Assembly (NCBI GenBank): GCA_018828125.1
Contig: JAHJWB010000018.1
Coordinates: forward strand, 62,001 to 126,000
DNA: 64,000 bases
Reading direction: 5' to 3'
Origin: Gammaproteobacteria bacterium
Lineage (GTDB): Bacteria > Pseudomonadota > Gammaproteobacteria > Burkholderiales > Burkholderiaceae_C
Notes under the pieces: generated by a model
What the model was told of the DNA's origin: nothing
Databases searched by the model: none
The model's input: only the letters and a program-made list of their open reading frames with translations
In this document: in pieces, positions 33,907 to 43,436 of the stretch
Layout: each line of letters starts with the position of its first letter
How positions within the stretch are numbered: position 1 is the first letter of the stretch
Position numbers and translations under genes: made by a program

Positions 33907-34674
33907 TCACTCCCCCTGCGACCCCCGGTGCGCCCAGCCCGTGGTGCGCTTTTCAATCCAGCTGAACAGTTCGTACATCACCATGGCCATGGCGCCCACC
34001 ACCATCAGTCCCGCAAACGCCAGGCCCATCTGCATGGACGAACCTGCGCTGATGAGCAGGTAGCCAATGCCCTCGTTGGCAGCGGTCATCTCCGACACTG
34101 TGGTGCCCACAAACGCCAGCGTGATGGCGACCTTGAGCGAGCCAAAGAAGTACGGCATGGACCGGGGTAGGCCCACCTTGGTCAGCACGTCCCAGCGCTT
34201 GGCACCCAGCACGCGCAGCACGTCTTCCAGCTCGGGCTCCAGTGTGGCCAAGCCGGTGGCGATGTTGACCATGATGGGGAAGAAGCTGATGAGAAACGCC
34301 GTGAGGATGGCGGGGCCGACGCCGATGCCGAACCACACCACCAGGATGGGCACGAACGCTGCCTTGGGCAGCGCGTTGAAGGCGGTCATCAGCGGGTACA
34401 CGGCGGCGTAGGCCAAGCGCGAGCTGCCGATGACAAATCCCAGCAGCACACCGACGACGATGGCGATGCCAAAGCCCGCCATGGTGACCCAGTAGGTACG
34501 CCAGGCGTGGGCAGAAATGACGCCTGCAAATTCAACCAGCTGCGTGGCGATGACCCAGGGGCTGGGGAACAGAAATTCTGGGACGCTGAAGGCCGAGCAG
34601 ATGATTTGCCACAGCAGGATGATGGCCACCAGCAGCAGCCACGGTGACCAGCGTTCTACGGTTTTCTTGTGCAT
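33907..34674 (-). CDS. ABC transporter permease (NMT1/SsuC type), cluster 2
   Basis: A 255-residue permease with six predicted helices and the conserved loop AKRWDVLTKVGLPRSMPYFFGSLKVA preceding TVSEMTAANEGIGYLLISAG. Third gene of the set binding protein (36653), ATPase (35529), permease. Together they form one complete NMT1-type importer; the riboswitch-linked binding protein downstream may feed the same channel. Confidence 0.88.
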   Translation of the reverse strand: MHKKTVERWSPWLLLVAIILLWQIICSAFSVPEFLFPSPWVIATQLVEFAGVISAHAWRTYWVTMAGFGIAIVVGVLLGFVIGSSRLAYAAVYPLMTAFNALPKAAFVPILVVWFGIGVGPAILTAFLISFFPIMVNIATGLATLEPELEDVLRVLGAKRWDVLTKVGLPRSMPYFFGSLKVAITLAFVGTTVSEMTAANEGIGYLLISAGSSMQMGLAFAGLMVVGAMAMVMYELFSWIEKRTTGWAHRGSQGE

Positions 34675-34692
34675 GGATGGAGGTCGACGTGT

Positions 34693-35529
34693 TTATTGCG
34701 GAAGGGGCGCACCGACCGTGCCTGCACTTTGTCGCAGGGCGCCGATGTGGCCACGCAGCTCGTGCACGATGTCCGAGAATTCTTTGGTGTAGGTGACCTC
34801 CAGCTCGCGCGGGCGGGGCAGCTCAATCTCGCGCTTCACCACAAACCGGCCGGGGCTCTTGCTCATCACGTACACGGTGTCGGCCAGAAAGACGGACTCG
34901 CGCAGGTCGTGCGTGACCAGGATGACGTTGAACTGCTGCTCGGTCCACAAGTCGCGCAGGATGCACCAGAGCTCCTCGCGGGTGAACGCGTCGAGTGCAC
35001 CAAAGGGCTCGTCGAGCAGCAGCATCTTGGGCTCGTGGATCAGCGCGCGGCAGATGCTGGCGCGCTGCTGCATGCCGCCTGACAGTTGCCACGGAAACTT
35101 GTCTTCATAGCCGCCCAAACCCACCTTTTGCAGCAGCTTGCGGGCGCGCTCCTCGTACTCTTTGCGCTTTTGCTTGAAGTTGCTGCGGTAAGGCTCGACG
35201 ATTTCGAGTGGCAGCAGCACGTTGTCGACCGTGGTGCGCCAGGGCAGCAGCGACGGCGCCTGGAACGCCATGCCTGAGATCTTGAGCGGACCGGTCACCG
35301 GCTGCCCGTCGATCAGGATCTTGCCCATCGAAGGCATCTTCAGGCCCGTGGCCAGCTTCATGAAGGTGGACTTGCCGCAGCCCGAGGGGCCGACGATGGC
35401 GATGAATTCACCTTGGCGGATTTGCAGGTCGATCGCTTCGACGGCAAAGTGGTTCTGCGCGCGCAGCTCGTCGTTGTAGGCGAGCCAGACGTCGCGGAAG
35501 TCCACAAAATAGGAATCAGCAGCCTGCAT
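34693..35529 (-). CDS. ABC transporter ATP-binding protein (NMT1/SsuB type), cluster 2
   Basis: A 278-residue ATPase: Walker A GPSGCGKSTFMK, signature LSGGMQQRASICRAL, Walker B LLLDEPFGALD, switch His in VTHDLRESVFLAD. It lies 18 bp before the permease, and a palindromic repeat separates it from the binding protein upstream. Confidence 0.9.
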   Translation of the reverse strand: MQAADSYFVDFRDVWLAYNDELRAQNHFAVEAIDLQIRQGEFIAIVGPSGCGKSTFMKLATGLKMPSMGKILIDGQPVTGPLKISGMAFQAPSLLPWRTTVDNVLLPLEIVEPYRSNFKQKRKEYEERARKLLQKVGLGGYEDKFPWQLSGGMQQRASICRALIHEPKMLLLDEPFGALDAFTREELWCILRDLWTEQQFNVILVTHDLRESVFLADTVYVMSKSPGRFVVKREIELPRPRELEVTYTKEFSDIVHELRGHIGALRQSAGTVGAPLPQ

Positions 35530-35536
35530 GGAAGAA

Positions 35537-35602
35537 TTTTGAATAAAAATGGCTTCTAGCGCTTATTCAATAAGCGCTAGAAGCTATCAAAATGATAGTA
35601 AA
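35537..35602. repeat. AGCGCT-arm palindromic repeat, copy 4
   Basis: A near-perfect palindrome AGCTTCTAGCGCTTATTGAA/TAAGCGCTAGAAGC occupies most of the 92-bp gap between binding protein and ATPase genes inside the ABC operon. It could form a stable intra-operonic hairpin. Confidence 0.75.
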
Positions 35603-35621
35603 AGTGCCGTAGGGGCGGTGT

Positions 35622-36653
35622 TTACTTCTTCTGCAGGATATTCAGCTCGGCCGCACTGGGCAAAAAGCTGGGGTTCCACACGTCGTCGGCGTTCACGCGC
35701 GTCTTGGTGTTGAAGGCGTCCGACACCTGCGATGCCATCAGCGACAGGCGTCCGGGTACGGCCTTGCCAAAACCCTCGGTGCGGGCGTCGGAGCTGTTGA
35801 TGACGGTGTCGATGGCCAGTTGCAGGCGGCGGGTTTCCAGCGGCACGTTCACGATGCCATCCCGTGCTTTCACGTGTTCGATGGCAGCGCCGGGGTTGGC
35901 GATCACTTCCTTGGCGCCCTTGGAGAACGCTTGCAGGAACGCCTTGATGGCGGCTGGGTTTTCCTTGATCAGCTTGGGGCTGGCAATGATCACGTTGCCA
36001 TACAGCTTCACGCCGAAGTCGGCATACGGCAGCACGACCACGTCGGCGGCCTTGGCGCCCCGGGCTTCCAGGTTCAAGAGCGAGGTGAAGGTAAAACCGG
36101 TGATGGCGTCCACATCGCCGCGCACCAGCATGGTTTCGCGCAGCGGTGGGTCCATGGCGGTCCAGGTCACGGCGCCGATGCCGTTGGCTTTCTGGAAGAT
36201 CGGGAACGCGCGGCGGCCCGCGTCGAACACGGGCGCGCCCAGCTTTTTGCCCGCCAGGTCGGCGGGCTTGGTGATGCCGCTCTTTTTGAGCGCCATTACC
36301 GATGCGGGTGTGTTGTTGTAGACCATCATCACCGCCACGGGCTTGTTCTGCGCGTCGGGGTTGTTGGCGTGGAACTCCATCACGGCGGCCAGATCGGCAA
36401 AGCCCATGTCATACGTGCCCGAGGCCACACGCTGCACGGCGCCGCCAGAGCCATTGCCTGCGTCCACCGTCACGTCCAGGCCCGCCGCCTTGAAGTAGCC
36501 CTTGGCCACGGGCTGCAGGAACAGTGCGGAAGGGCCCTCAAAACGCCAGTCCAGCTGGAACTTGATGGGGGTGGTGGCCTGAGCCTGGGCCAGCGAAGCG
36601 CCGCTGACGAGGGCCAGTGCGACGGCGACTTGCATGAACGATCTTTTTTTCAT
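35622..36653 (-). CDS. ABC substrate-binding protein, NMT1 family, cluster 3
   Basis: A 343-residue binding protein with a Sec signal (MKKRSFMQVAVALALVSGAS, ending LAQAQA) and the NMT1 pattern IKFQLDWRFEGPSALFLQPV, GYFKAAGLDVTVDAGNGSGG. It is clearly paralogous to the riboswitch-linked binding protein (both contain a DAGNGSGGA/DTGNGSASA motif). An AGGAG site precedes the ATG. It heads the operon with ATPase and permease. Confidence 0.87.
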   Translation of the reverse strand: MKKRSFMQVAVALALVSGASLAQAQATTPIKFQLDWRFEGPSALFLQPVAKGYFKAAGLDVTVDAGNGSGGAVQRVASGTYDMGFADLAAVMEFHANNPDAQNKPVAVMMVYNNTPASVMALKKSGITKPADLAGKKLGAPVFDAGRRAFPIFQKANGIGAVTWTAMDPPLRETMLVRGDVDAITGFTFTSLLNLEARGAKAADVVVLPYADFGVKLYGNVIIASPKLIKENPAAIKAFLQAFSKGAKEVIANPGAAIEHVKARDGIVNVPLETRRLQLAIDTVINSSDARTEGFGKAVPGRLSLMASQVSDAFNTKTRVNADDVWNPSFLPSAAELNILQKK

Positions 36654-36943
36654 AGGGGCTCCTGTCAGGCAAAGAAAAAATCCGGGGAGGGAAGATGCTG
36701 ACCGCATCCTGTGCGGCCATACCTTGGGTCAGCAAAAACGATGCCCGGTTTCTGAACGCGGGTGTCCTGCAGCCCTCCATTGTTCACCGAAGTGGTGCGC
36801 GGCAGCATGCAGGGTTTCCCGAAATGGTGCAAATCCAATCTGCGGCGCCAGTGCAATGGGGCAAACGCGCAGGACCCTGGCCGATGGCGGTGGTACAACG
36901 AAGTCGACTTCCAAATCCAAACACCACCCGGGGGGACTGCGAC

Positions 36944-37762
36944 ATGCCCAAGGTTTCAGATTTTTTTGAAAACGTGCAATTGCCCACCATGCCAGACGTG
37001 GCACGGGACCTGATCGCCACCATGCGCGATGACGACATCCCGTTCGAGAAAGTGCGCAACGCCATTTCCCGCGACCCGGCTCTGACTGCCAAGCTCATCC
37101 GGCTTGCCAACAGCGCGCGTTTTGGCCTGCCGCGCCAGGTGGCGTCGCTGGACGACGCGATCACCATGGTGGGGCTCAACCAGGTGCGCACGCTGGCGCT
37201 GGCGGCCTGCATGTCGGGCGTCTTCAAGGACGCGGAGGGCGTGGACGCAACGGCGTTCTGGAAGGAGAGCATGGCCATTGCGGGCTATGCGCAATGGCTG
37301 GCGCGCACGCTGGGGTCTGACGTGCAGCAGTCGTGGCTGGCCGGCTTTCTGGTGCGCCTGGGCGAGTTGATCATTGCCCAGAAGGCGCCCGAGCAGATTC
37401 CTGCCATCGAGCACCTGCCGCATCACGCTGGCGGGCGCTGGGAGCGCGAGCGTACGCTGCTGGGTTTCTCCGAAGCCCAGGTCACCGCCGAACTGGCCCG
37501 CCGCTGGAAGTTTCCAGACACGCTGGTGCTGGCACTCGAAACCGCCGACGACCCGCTGGCCCACACGCCGTTTTGCCGCCTGGGCGGCATCCTGCACGTG
37601 GCCATGCTGCTCGCCGAAATTGGGCTGGAAGAGCCCAAGTCGCCGGTCGACACCATTGCCAGCCTGCCTGCAGAGATCAAGCAGGCGTTGCAGCTCGACT
37701 CCGAATGGCTGGCCGAGCACTTGCCGCCGGTGGCGGGGTTTGTGGATGTGGATGTGCGATAA
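36944..37762 (+). CDS. HDOD-domain protein
   Basis: A 272-residue HDOD protein: LPTMPDVARDLIATMRDDDI and FEKVRNAISRDPALTAKLIRLANSARFG form the N-terminal helical part; HDOD domains are HD-like but lack phosphohydrolase metal ligands. Such proteins are signalling adaptors in motility, cell-cycle or c-di-GMP networks. The start is chosen at MPKVSDFFENVQ; the upstream in-frame stretch back to 36695 overlaps the promoter of the divergent ABC operon. It stands alone and is followed by a bidirectional terminator. Confidence 0.82.
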   Translation: MPKVSDFFENVQLPTMPDVARDLIATMRDDDIPFEKVRNAISRDPALTAKLIRLANSARFGLPRQVASLDDAITMVGLNQVRTLALAACMSGVFKDAEGVDATAFWKESMAIAGYAQWLARTLGSDVQQSWLAGFLVRLGELIIAQKAPEQIPAIEHLPHHAGGRWERERTLLGFSEAQVTAELARRWKFPDTLVLALETADDPLAHTPFCRLGGILHVAMLLAEIGLEEPKSPVDTIASLPAEIKQALQLDSEWLAEHLPPVAGFVDVDVR

Positions 37763-37793
37763 CTGCGCTGGAGACCCGCGCTTTCGCCATAAA

Positions 37794-37821
37794 AAAACGG
37801 GGCCTGAAAAGGCCCCGTTTT
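37794..37821. terminator. Bidirectional terminator between HDOD gene and maeB
   Basis: AAAACGGGGCC TGAAAA GGCCCCGTTTT is a perfect stem with A/T tracts on both sides, so it can end transcription of both converging genes. Confidence 0.9.
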
Positions 37822-37917
37822 GTTGGTGGGGTTGTGGCTGGGTCATGGCCCAGCGATGGCCCGGTGAAGGCAGGGTGATGTGACGCGCTGTGCCGTGCGG
37901 CGCGCGCCAGAATCCCG

Positions 37918-40224
37918 TCAGGCCGTCCGTGCTGCAGCGCTGGCTACAGCCAGTGCCGTCATGTTCAGCACCCGTCGCACCGTGGCGGCGGGCGTCAGGA
38001 TATACGCCGTGGCGGCCGCACCCATCAGGATGGGCCCCACCGTGACACCGCCGCTGGTGGTGGTCTTGAGCACGTTGTAGAGGATGTTGGCCGCATCCAG
38101 GTTCGGGCAGATCAGCAGGTTGGCCGAGTCGGTGAGCGTCGAGTCCGCCATGTAGGCGTTGCGGATGTTCGGCTCCAGCGCCGCGTCGCCGTGCAGTTCT
38201 CCATCGCACTCGATGTCGGGATGTGCCGCCACAAACAGGTCGCGGGCCAGGCGCATCTTTTTGGCCGACGCGCGTTTGGACGAACCGTAGCTCGAATGCG
38301 ACAGGAAAGCCACCTTGGGTGGAATGCCAAAACGCTGCACCTCTTGCACCGACATCCAGGCGATGTCGGCCAGCTGCTGCGCCGTGGGGTCTTCGTTCAC
38401 GTAGGTGTCGGCGATGAACAGCGTGCCGCGGTTGGTCATCAGCGCGTTCAGCGCGGCATAGTCGTTGACGCCCGCCTGGCGGCCCAGAATGCTGTGGATG
38501 CGCTCCAGGTGGGTTTCATAGGTGCCCACCAGGCCGCAGATCATCGCGTCAGCATCACCCAGCGTCACCATCAGCGAGGCAATGATGGTGTTGGACCGCC
38601 GCACCGCAGCCTTGGCCACTTCGATCGAGCCGCCATTGCGTTTCATTAGCTGGTGGTAGTGCTCCCAATACTGACGAAAGCGCGGGTCGTCCTCGGGGTT
38701 GCACACCTCCACATCCTTGCCCAGCTGCATGCGCAGGCCCGCTTTTGCGATGCGGGCGGCAATCACGGCGGGGCGGCCGATCAGGATGGGGTGGGCGATC
38801 TTGTCGTCAATCGCCATCTGAGCGGCCCGCAGGGCGCGTTCGTCTTCGCCGTCGGCATAGGCCACGCGCTTTTGCGACTCGGGCAGCGCCTTGGCCGCCA
38901 TGATCACGGGGCGCATCAGCATGCCGGTCTGGTACACAAACCGCGACAGCGTCTCCTTGTACGCCTCCATGTCGGTGATGGGGCGGGTGGCCACGCCCGA
39001 CTCGAACGCAGCCTGGGCCACGGCGGGCGCGATCTTGAGGATCAGGCGCGAGTCAAACGGTGTGGGAATGAGGTAGTCGGGCCCAAAGGCCAGCTCCTTG
39101 CCAGCGTAGGCATTGGCCACTTCTTCGCTGATGTCGGCCTTGGCCAGGTCGGCAATCTGGCGCACGCAGGCCAGCTTCATGGCGGCGGTGATCTTGGTGG
39201 CGCCGCAGTCCAGCGCGCCGCGGAAGATGTACGGGAAACACAGGACGTTGTTGACCTGATTGGGGTAGTCCGACCGGCCTGTGGCAATGATGCAATCGGG
39301 GCGGATGGCCTTGGCCAGCTCGGGGCGGATCTCGGGCTCAGGGTTCGCCAGCGCCAGGATGATGGGCTTGGGGCCCATGGTCTTGACCATTTCGGCCGTC
39401 AGCACGCCGGGCGCCGAGCAACCCAGAAACACGTCCGCTCCGTTGACCACGTCGGCCAATGTGCGGGACTCGGTCTTTTGCGCATAGCGCTGCTTGGACA
39501 CATCCAGGCCACCGGGGCGGCCTTCGTAGATCACGCCCTTGGAGTCCACGACAAAGATGTTCTCGCGCTTGACGCCCAGGCCTACCATCACATCCAGACA
39601 GGCAATGGCCGCAGCACCCGCGCCCGACACCGCCAGCTTGACCGCGCCGATGTCCTTGCCCACCAGTTCCAGCCCGTTGAGCAGCGCCGCGCTGCTGATG
39701 ATGGCGGTACCGTGCTGGTCGTCATGAAACACCGGAATGTTCATGCGCTCGGACAGCTTCTGCTCGATATAGAAGCACTCCGGCGCCTTGATGTCTTCGA
39801 GGTTGATGCCGCCCAGCGTGGGCTCCAGCGCCGCAATGATCTCGATGAGCTTGTCGGGGTCGCGCTCGGCCAATTCGATGTCGAACACATCCACACCGGC
39901 GAACTTCTTGAACAGGCAGCCTTTGCCTTCCATCACGGGCTTGCTGGCCAGCGGGCCGATGTCGCCCAGGCCCAGCACGGCAGTGCCGTTGGTGATGACG
40001 CCCACCAGGTTGCCCCGGGAGGTGTAGTCAAACGCCTTGGACGGGTCGGCCTCGATGTCCAGGCACGGATACGCCACGCCGGGCGAATACGCCAGCGACA
40101 GGTCGCGCTGGTTGGACAGGGGCTTGGTAGGCGTCACCGAAATCTTGCCCCGGCTGGGGTTGCGGTGGTACTCGCGCGCGGCTTCGCGCAGGGCCTGCTC
40201 GGCGGCGGAAAGGGTCTGGGTCAT
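37918..40224 (-). CDS. maeB: NADP-dependent malic enzyme with phosphotransacetylase-like C-terminal domain
   Basis: A 768-residue MaeB-type malic enzyme (malate to pyruvate plus CO2 and NADPH). The N-terminal catalytic half (about 1-430) has [42 protein letters not shown] and the dinucleotide site [13 protein letters not shown]. The C-terminal half (about 440-768) is a PTA-like regulatory domain, as in E. coli MaeB. An AGGA site precedes the ATG at 40224. Housekeeping gene embedded between purine-catabolic blocks. Confidence 0.93.
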   Translation of the reverse strand: MTQTLSAAEQALREAAREYHRNPSRGKISVTPTKPLSNQRDLSLAYSPGVAYPCLDIEADPSKAFDYTSRGNLVGVITNGTAVLGLGDIGPLASKPVMEGKGCLFKKFAGVDVFDIELAERDPDKLIEIIAALEPTLGGINLEDIKAPECFYIEQKLSERMNIPVFHDDQHGTAIISSAALLNGLELVGKDIGAVKLAVSGAGAAAIACLDVMVGLGVKRENIFVVDSKGVIYEGRPGGLDVSKQRYAQKTESRTLADVVNGADVFLGCSAPGVLTAEMVKTMGPKPIILALANPEPEIRPELAKAIRPDCIIATGRSDYPNQVNNVLCFPYIFRGALDCGATKITAAMKLACVRQIADLAKADISEEVANAYAGKELAFGPDYLIPTPFDSRLILKIAPAVAQAAFESGVATRPITDMEAYKETLSRFVYQTGMLMRPVIMAAKALPESQKRVAYADGEDERALRAAQMAIDDKIAHPILIGRPAVIAARIAKAGLRMQLGKDVEVCNPEDDPRFRQYWEHYHQLMKRNGGSIEVAKAAVRRSNTIIASLMVTLGDADAMICGLVGTYETHLERIHSILGRQAGVNDYAALNALMTNRGTLFIADTYVNEDPTAQQLADIAWMSVQEVQRFGIPPKVAFLSHSSYGSSKRASAKKMRLARDLFVAAHPDIECDGELHGDAALEPNIRNAYMADSTLTDSANLLICPNLDAANILYNVLKTTTSGGVTVGPILMGAAATAYILTPAATVRRVLNMTALAVASAAARTA

Positions 40225-40401
40225 ACGGAAATCCTGGAGGTCATCGGCGGAATGCAAAACAAGGGTACCCGATGGGGTGGCTGGCTGGCATGCAGGTTTA
40301 TGCGTATGCGGCATGAAGCCAAAACCCCCTGGCAACCGAAGCGCTCAGGGGGCAGGGCCACCGGGGCTGTGGCAGGTTCCTAGCAGCGGACAGGCGGGAC
40401 G

Positions 40402-41889
40402 CTAGTGGGCGTCGGCCTGGCGTGCGGCATTCACAGCGGCGGAGGTGTCGCGGCTGGCGCCATTGAAGAAAACGTTCAGGGCCACAGCCGTGATCGAGGC
40501 CAGCAGGATACCGGATTCAATGAGGGGGTGGATGGCATGCGGCATCCATTGGCGGAAGTTGGGCGCGATCAGCGGGACCATGCCCACGCCGATCGAAACC
40601 GCCACGATCATCGCGTTGAAACGGTTGGTCTTGAAATCCACCCCGCCCAGAATGCGGATGCCGGTGGCAGCCACCATGCCGAACATCACCAGCCCCGCGC
40701 CGCCCAGCACCATGGTGGGCAGCGACTCTACGAGCGCCGCCATCTTGGGCAGCACGCCCAGCACGATCAGGATCACACCGCCGGCCACGCACACAAACCG
40801 ACTCTTGACGCCGGTCACGGCCACAAGGCCCACGTTTTGCGAAAAGCTGGTGTACGGGAAGGTGTTAAAAATGCCGCCCAGCAAGGTGCCCAGGCCGTCG
40901 GTGCGCAGGCCGCGTGTGAGCGCTGCCTGGTCGATCTTGCGGTCGGTCATCTCGCCCAATGCCAGGAACATGCCGGTGGACTCGATCATCACCACGATCA
41001 TCACGAGCGTCATGGTCAGGATGAGGATGGGGTCGAACACCGGCGCGGCGATCTCGAACGGCAGCACCAGGTCAAACCACTGCGCCTTGGCGACCTTATC
41101 AAAGTTCATCAGGCCCATGACCACGGCCACCACGGCGCCGATCACGATGCCCAGCAACACCGAGATGTTGGCGATGAAGCCCTTGGCAAACTTGGCGATC
41201 AGCAAAATGGACAGCAGCACCACGCCCGAAATGCCCACGCCGGTCAAGTCTGCATATTTAGGGTTGGGGACGGTGGGCACCACCGCAAACCCCTTGGGCA
41301 CCGGGGGCAGCGACGAGCCGGGCGCGCCGGCGGCCGCCTGCGCGTCGGCCAGCCATTTGAGGTGTTCAGGGTTGGGCACGCTGGGGGCCGTGGGGCCGAC
41401 CGGGTTGCCGAAGATCCAGTTGATGCCCACGCGCATCAGGCTGATGCCAATGACCGCAATGATGGTGCCCGTGACCACCGGCGGAAAGAAGCGCAGCATG
41501 CGGCTGACCAGCGGCGCAATCAGGATGGAAATGACGCCCGCGCCGATGACCGAGCCGAAGATCAACCCCGCACCCGCCGTACCGCCCGTGCTCTGCGCCA
41601 TCGACACCATGGGCGCTACGGAGGCAAAGGTCACGCCCATCATCACTGGCAGGCGGATGCCGAACCACTGCGATGCGCCGAGCGCCTGGATCAGCGTGAC
41701 GAGCCCGCAGACGAACAGGTCGGCCGAGATCAGCTTGGCCACCTGGTCCGGGGTGAGGTTGAGCGCACGTCCCACGATGAGGGGCACCGCCACCGCGCCG
41801 GCATACATTACCAGCACATGCTGCAGCCCCAGCGCAGTGACGCGGCCCAGGGGCAGGTGCTCATCCACAGGGTGAACATTGGTTTGCAT
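40402..41889 (-). CDS. NCS2-family xanthine/uric acid permease
   Basis: A 495-residue nucleobase-cation symporter-2 protein with about 14 hydrophobic segments. The substrate-site helices are evident: MIESTGMFLALGEMTDRKI (Glu in TM8) and FNTFPYTSFSQNVGLVAVTG (TM9-10), the pattern of xanthine and urate transporters (UacT/PucJ-like). An AAGGAG site precedes the ATG at 41889. A GntR-type operator copy lies 107 bp upstream. It would import urate or xanthine for the ureide genes next to it. Confidence 0.88.
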   Translation of the reverse strand: MQTNVHPVDEHLPLGRVTALGLQHVLVMYAGAVAVPLIVGRALNLTPDQVAKLISADLFVCGLVTLIQALGASQWFGIRLPVMMGVTFASVAPMVSMAQSTGGTAGAGLIFGSVIGAGVISILIAPLVSRMLRFFPPVVTGTIIAVIGISLMRVGINWIFGNPVGPTAPSVPNPEHLKWLADAQAAAGAPGSSLPPVPKGFAVVPTVPNPKYADLTGVGISGVVLLSILLIAKFAKGFIANISVLLGIVIGAVVAVVMGLMNFDKVAKAQWFDLVLPFEIAAPVFDPILILTMTLVMIVVMIESTGMFLALGEMTDRKIDQAALTRGLRTDGLGTLLGGIFNTFPYTSFSQNVGLVAVTGVKSRFVCVAGGVILIVLGVLPKMAALVESLPTMVLGGAGLVMFGMVAATGIRILGGVDFKTNRFNAMIVAVSIGVGMVPLIAPNFRQWMPHAIHPLIESGILLASITAVALNVFFNGASRDTSAAVNAARQADAH

Positions 41890-41995
41890 GCGGTGCTCCT
41901 TCAGGCCTTCAAGGGGGTCTTCAAGCACGCCGAGGCGTGCGGGGGGATGTGACGGACGCCGGGACACACGATGAATGTGTACTTCTATCCATACA

Positions 41996-42013
41996 AAAAG
42001 TGTATACACATCG
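41996..42013. promoter_or_regulatory. GntR/FCD operator copy in the permease promoter
   Basis: AAAAGTGTATACACATCG matches 15 of 18 positions of the perfect palindrome AAAAGTGTATACACTTTT found beside the gntR gene (46942-46959). It lies 107 bp upstream of the permease start. Confidence 0.7.
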
Positions 42014-42173
42014 GCATGCAAAAAGGCCTGCGGAAAACCCTGTGCCGGTCACCTGCGTCACCCAGCCAACGCGGGCAGGTAGAGCTCAAGGCAGGCGTGC
42101 TGCGGCCTTGGAGAGCGGCTGCAATGAGCCGCTTCCAAGGGGGGCTTACTGAGGCACCCCCCAGTTGTCAGCT

Positions 42174-43436
42174 TCAGGCCAGCAGGTCGCTTAGCGCGCG
42201 GGCAATCACCTTGGTGGCGCGGCGCAGGTCTTCCAAGTCAAGGCGTTCGTCGGCCCGCTTGGCGTGGGATTCGAGCACCGTGCGAGGCCCGGCGCCGTAG
42301 ATCACGCCGGGAATGCCGCGTTCCACGTACAGACGCACGTCGGTGTACAGCGGCGTGCCCACAGCGGGCACCGGCTCGCCGATCACGGCCTGCGCGTGTT
42401 TCTGGATGGCATCCACCAGGGGCTGGTTGCCCGCCAGCGGCGTCATGGCGTTGGCCAGCAGCAGGCGCTTGATGTCTACGCTGATGCCTGCCCGCTCGCC
42501 CGCCGCCTGTTCGATGACACGGCGGATCGTGGCCTCGACCTCTACCGGGTTTTCCTCGGGGATCATGCGGCGGTCCAGCTTGAACATGACCTTGCCGGGC
42601 ACCACGTTGGTGTTGGTGCCACCTTCGATGCGGCCCACGTTCAGGTACGGGTGTTTGATGCCTTCGACCTTGGATGTGACCTTCTTGTATTCATCGTTCT
42701 GGGCATACAGCGCATTGAGGATGTGCACCGCGCCCTGTAGCGCGTCCACGCCGGTGTGGGGCACAGCGGCGTGGGCCATCTTGCCGTGCACGGTGATCTC
42801 CATCTGCAGGCAGCCGTTGTGGGCGGTGACCACTTCGTAGCTGAAGCCTGCGGCGATCATCAAGTCGGGCTTGGTAAGGCCGTTCTTCAGTAGCCAGCCG
42901 GGGCCCAGCTCGCCGCCAAACTCTTCGTCGTAGGTGAAGTGCAGTTCCACCGCACCGTGGGCAGGCTTGGCGACGGCCTCCAGCGCGCGCACCGCAAAGG
43001 TGAACGATGCGAAGTCGCTCTTGCTCACGGCCGTGGCGCGGCCGTACATCTTGCCGTCGACGATCTCGGCACCGTAGGGCTCGTGGGTCCAGCCTTCGCC
43101 GGGTGGCACCACGTCGCCATGGGCGTTGAGCGCAATCGTCTTGCCGCCCTGGCCGTACGCGCGGCGCACGATGAGGTTGGTGATGGATTCCATGCCATAG
43201 GCCACCACGTCGGCGTTGGGCACGGCGTGTTTCTCGGCCTCGTAGCCAAAGTCCTTGAGCAGCTCGGCCGTGCGCTCGGCGTGTGGCGCGTTGTTGCCGG
43301 GCGGCGTGTCGGTGGGCACGCGCACCAGGGACTGCAGAAACTGCACTTCCTCGTCAAAGTGCTGGTCGATCCATGCATCAATCGCGTGGTAGGCCGCTGT
43401 GTTCGCCGTCGTCGTCGTGGGTGTCGCTGTCGTCAT
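42174..43436 (-). CDS. M20-family metallohydrolase (ArgE/DapE-like)
   Basis: A 420-residue zinc amidohydrolase/peptidase of family M20. Metal ligands are visible in LNAHGDVVPPGEGW, the catalytic Glu pair in FTYDEEFGG, and the final His in VLESHAKRADERLD; the dimerisation domain includes THGVDALQG-like PHTGVDALQGAVH. Its stop/start overlaps the UraD-AllC fusion stop by four bases, so it belongs to the ureide operon. A role in hydrolysing ureidoglycolate, ureidoglycine or a carbamoylated amine is inferred. Confidence 0.8.
   Translation of the reverse strand: MTTATPTTTTANTAAYHAIDAWIDQHFDEEVQFLQSLVRVPTDTPPGNNAPHAERTAELLKDFGYEAEKHAVPNADVVAYGMESITNLIVRRAYGQGGKTIALNAHGDVVPPGEGWTHEPYGAEIVDGKMYGRATAVSKSDFASFTFAVRALEAVAKPAHGAVELHFTYDEEFGGELGPGWLLKNGLTKPDLMIAAGFSYEVVTAHNGCLQMEITVHGKMAHAAVPHTGVDALQGAVHILNALYAQNDEYKKVTSKVEGIKHPYLNVGRIEGGTNTNVVPGKVMFKLDRRMIPEENPVEVEATIRRVIEQAAGERAGISVDIKRLLLANAMTPLAGNQPLVDAIQKHAQAVIGEPVPAVGTPLYTDVRLYVERGIPGVIYGAGPRTVLESHAKRADERLDLEDLRRATKVIARALSDLLA

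Noticed and set aside
36654..36943. Possible third riboswitch upstream of the cluster-3 NMT1 binding protein
   Set aside because: On the minus strand only a GCGTTCA word is shared; the TAGAAGCGTTCAC and CCGGAAATTGC blocks are absent, so I do not call it.
40405..41952. 515-residue plus-strand open frame opposite the permease
   Set aside because: His/Asp/Gly-rich antisense shadow of the NCS2 permease, which has clear family motifs on the minus strand.
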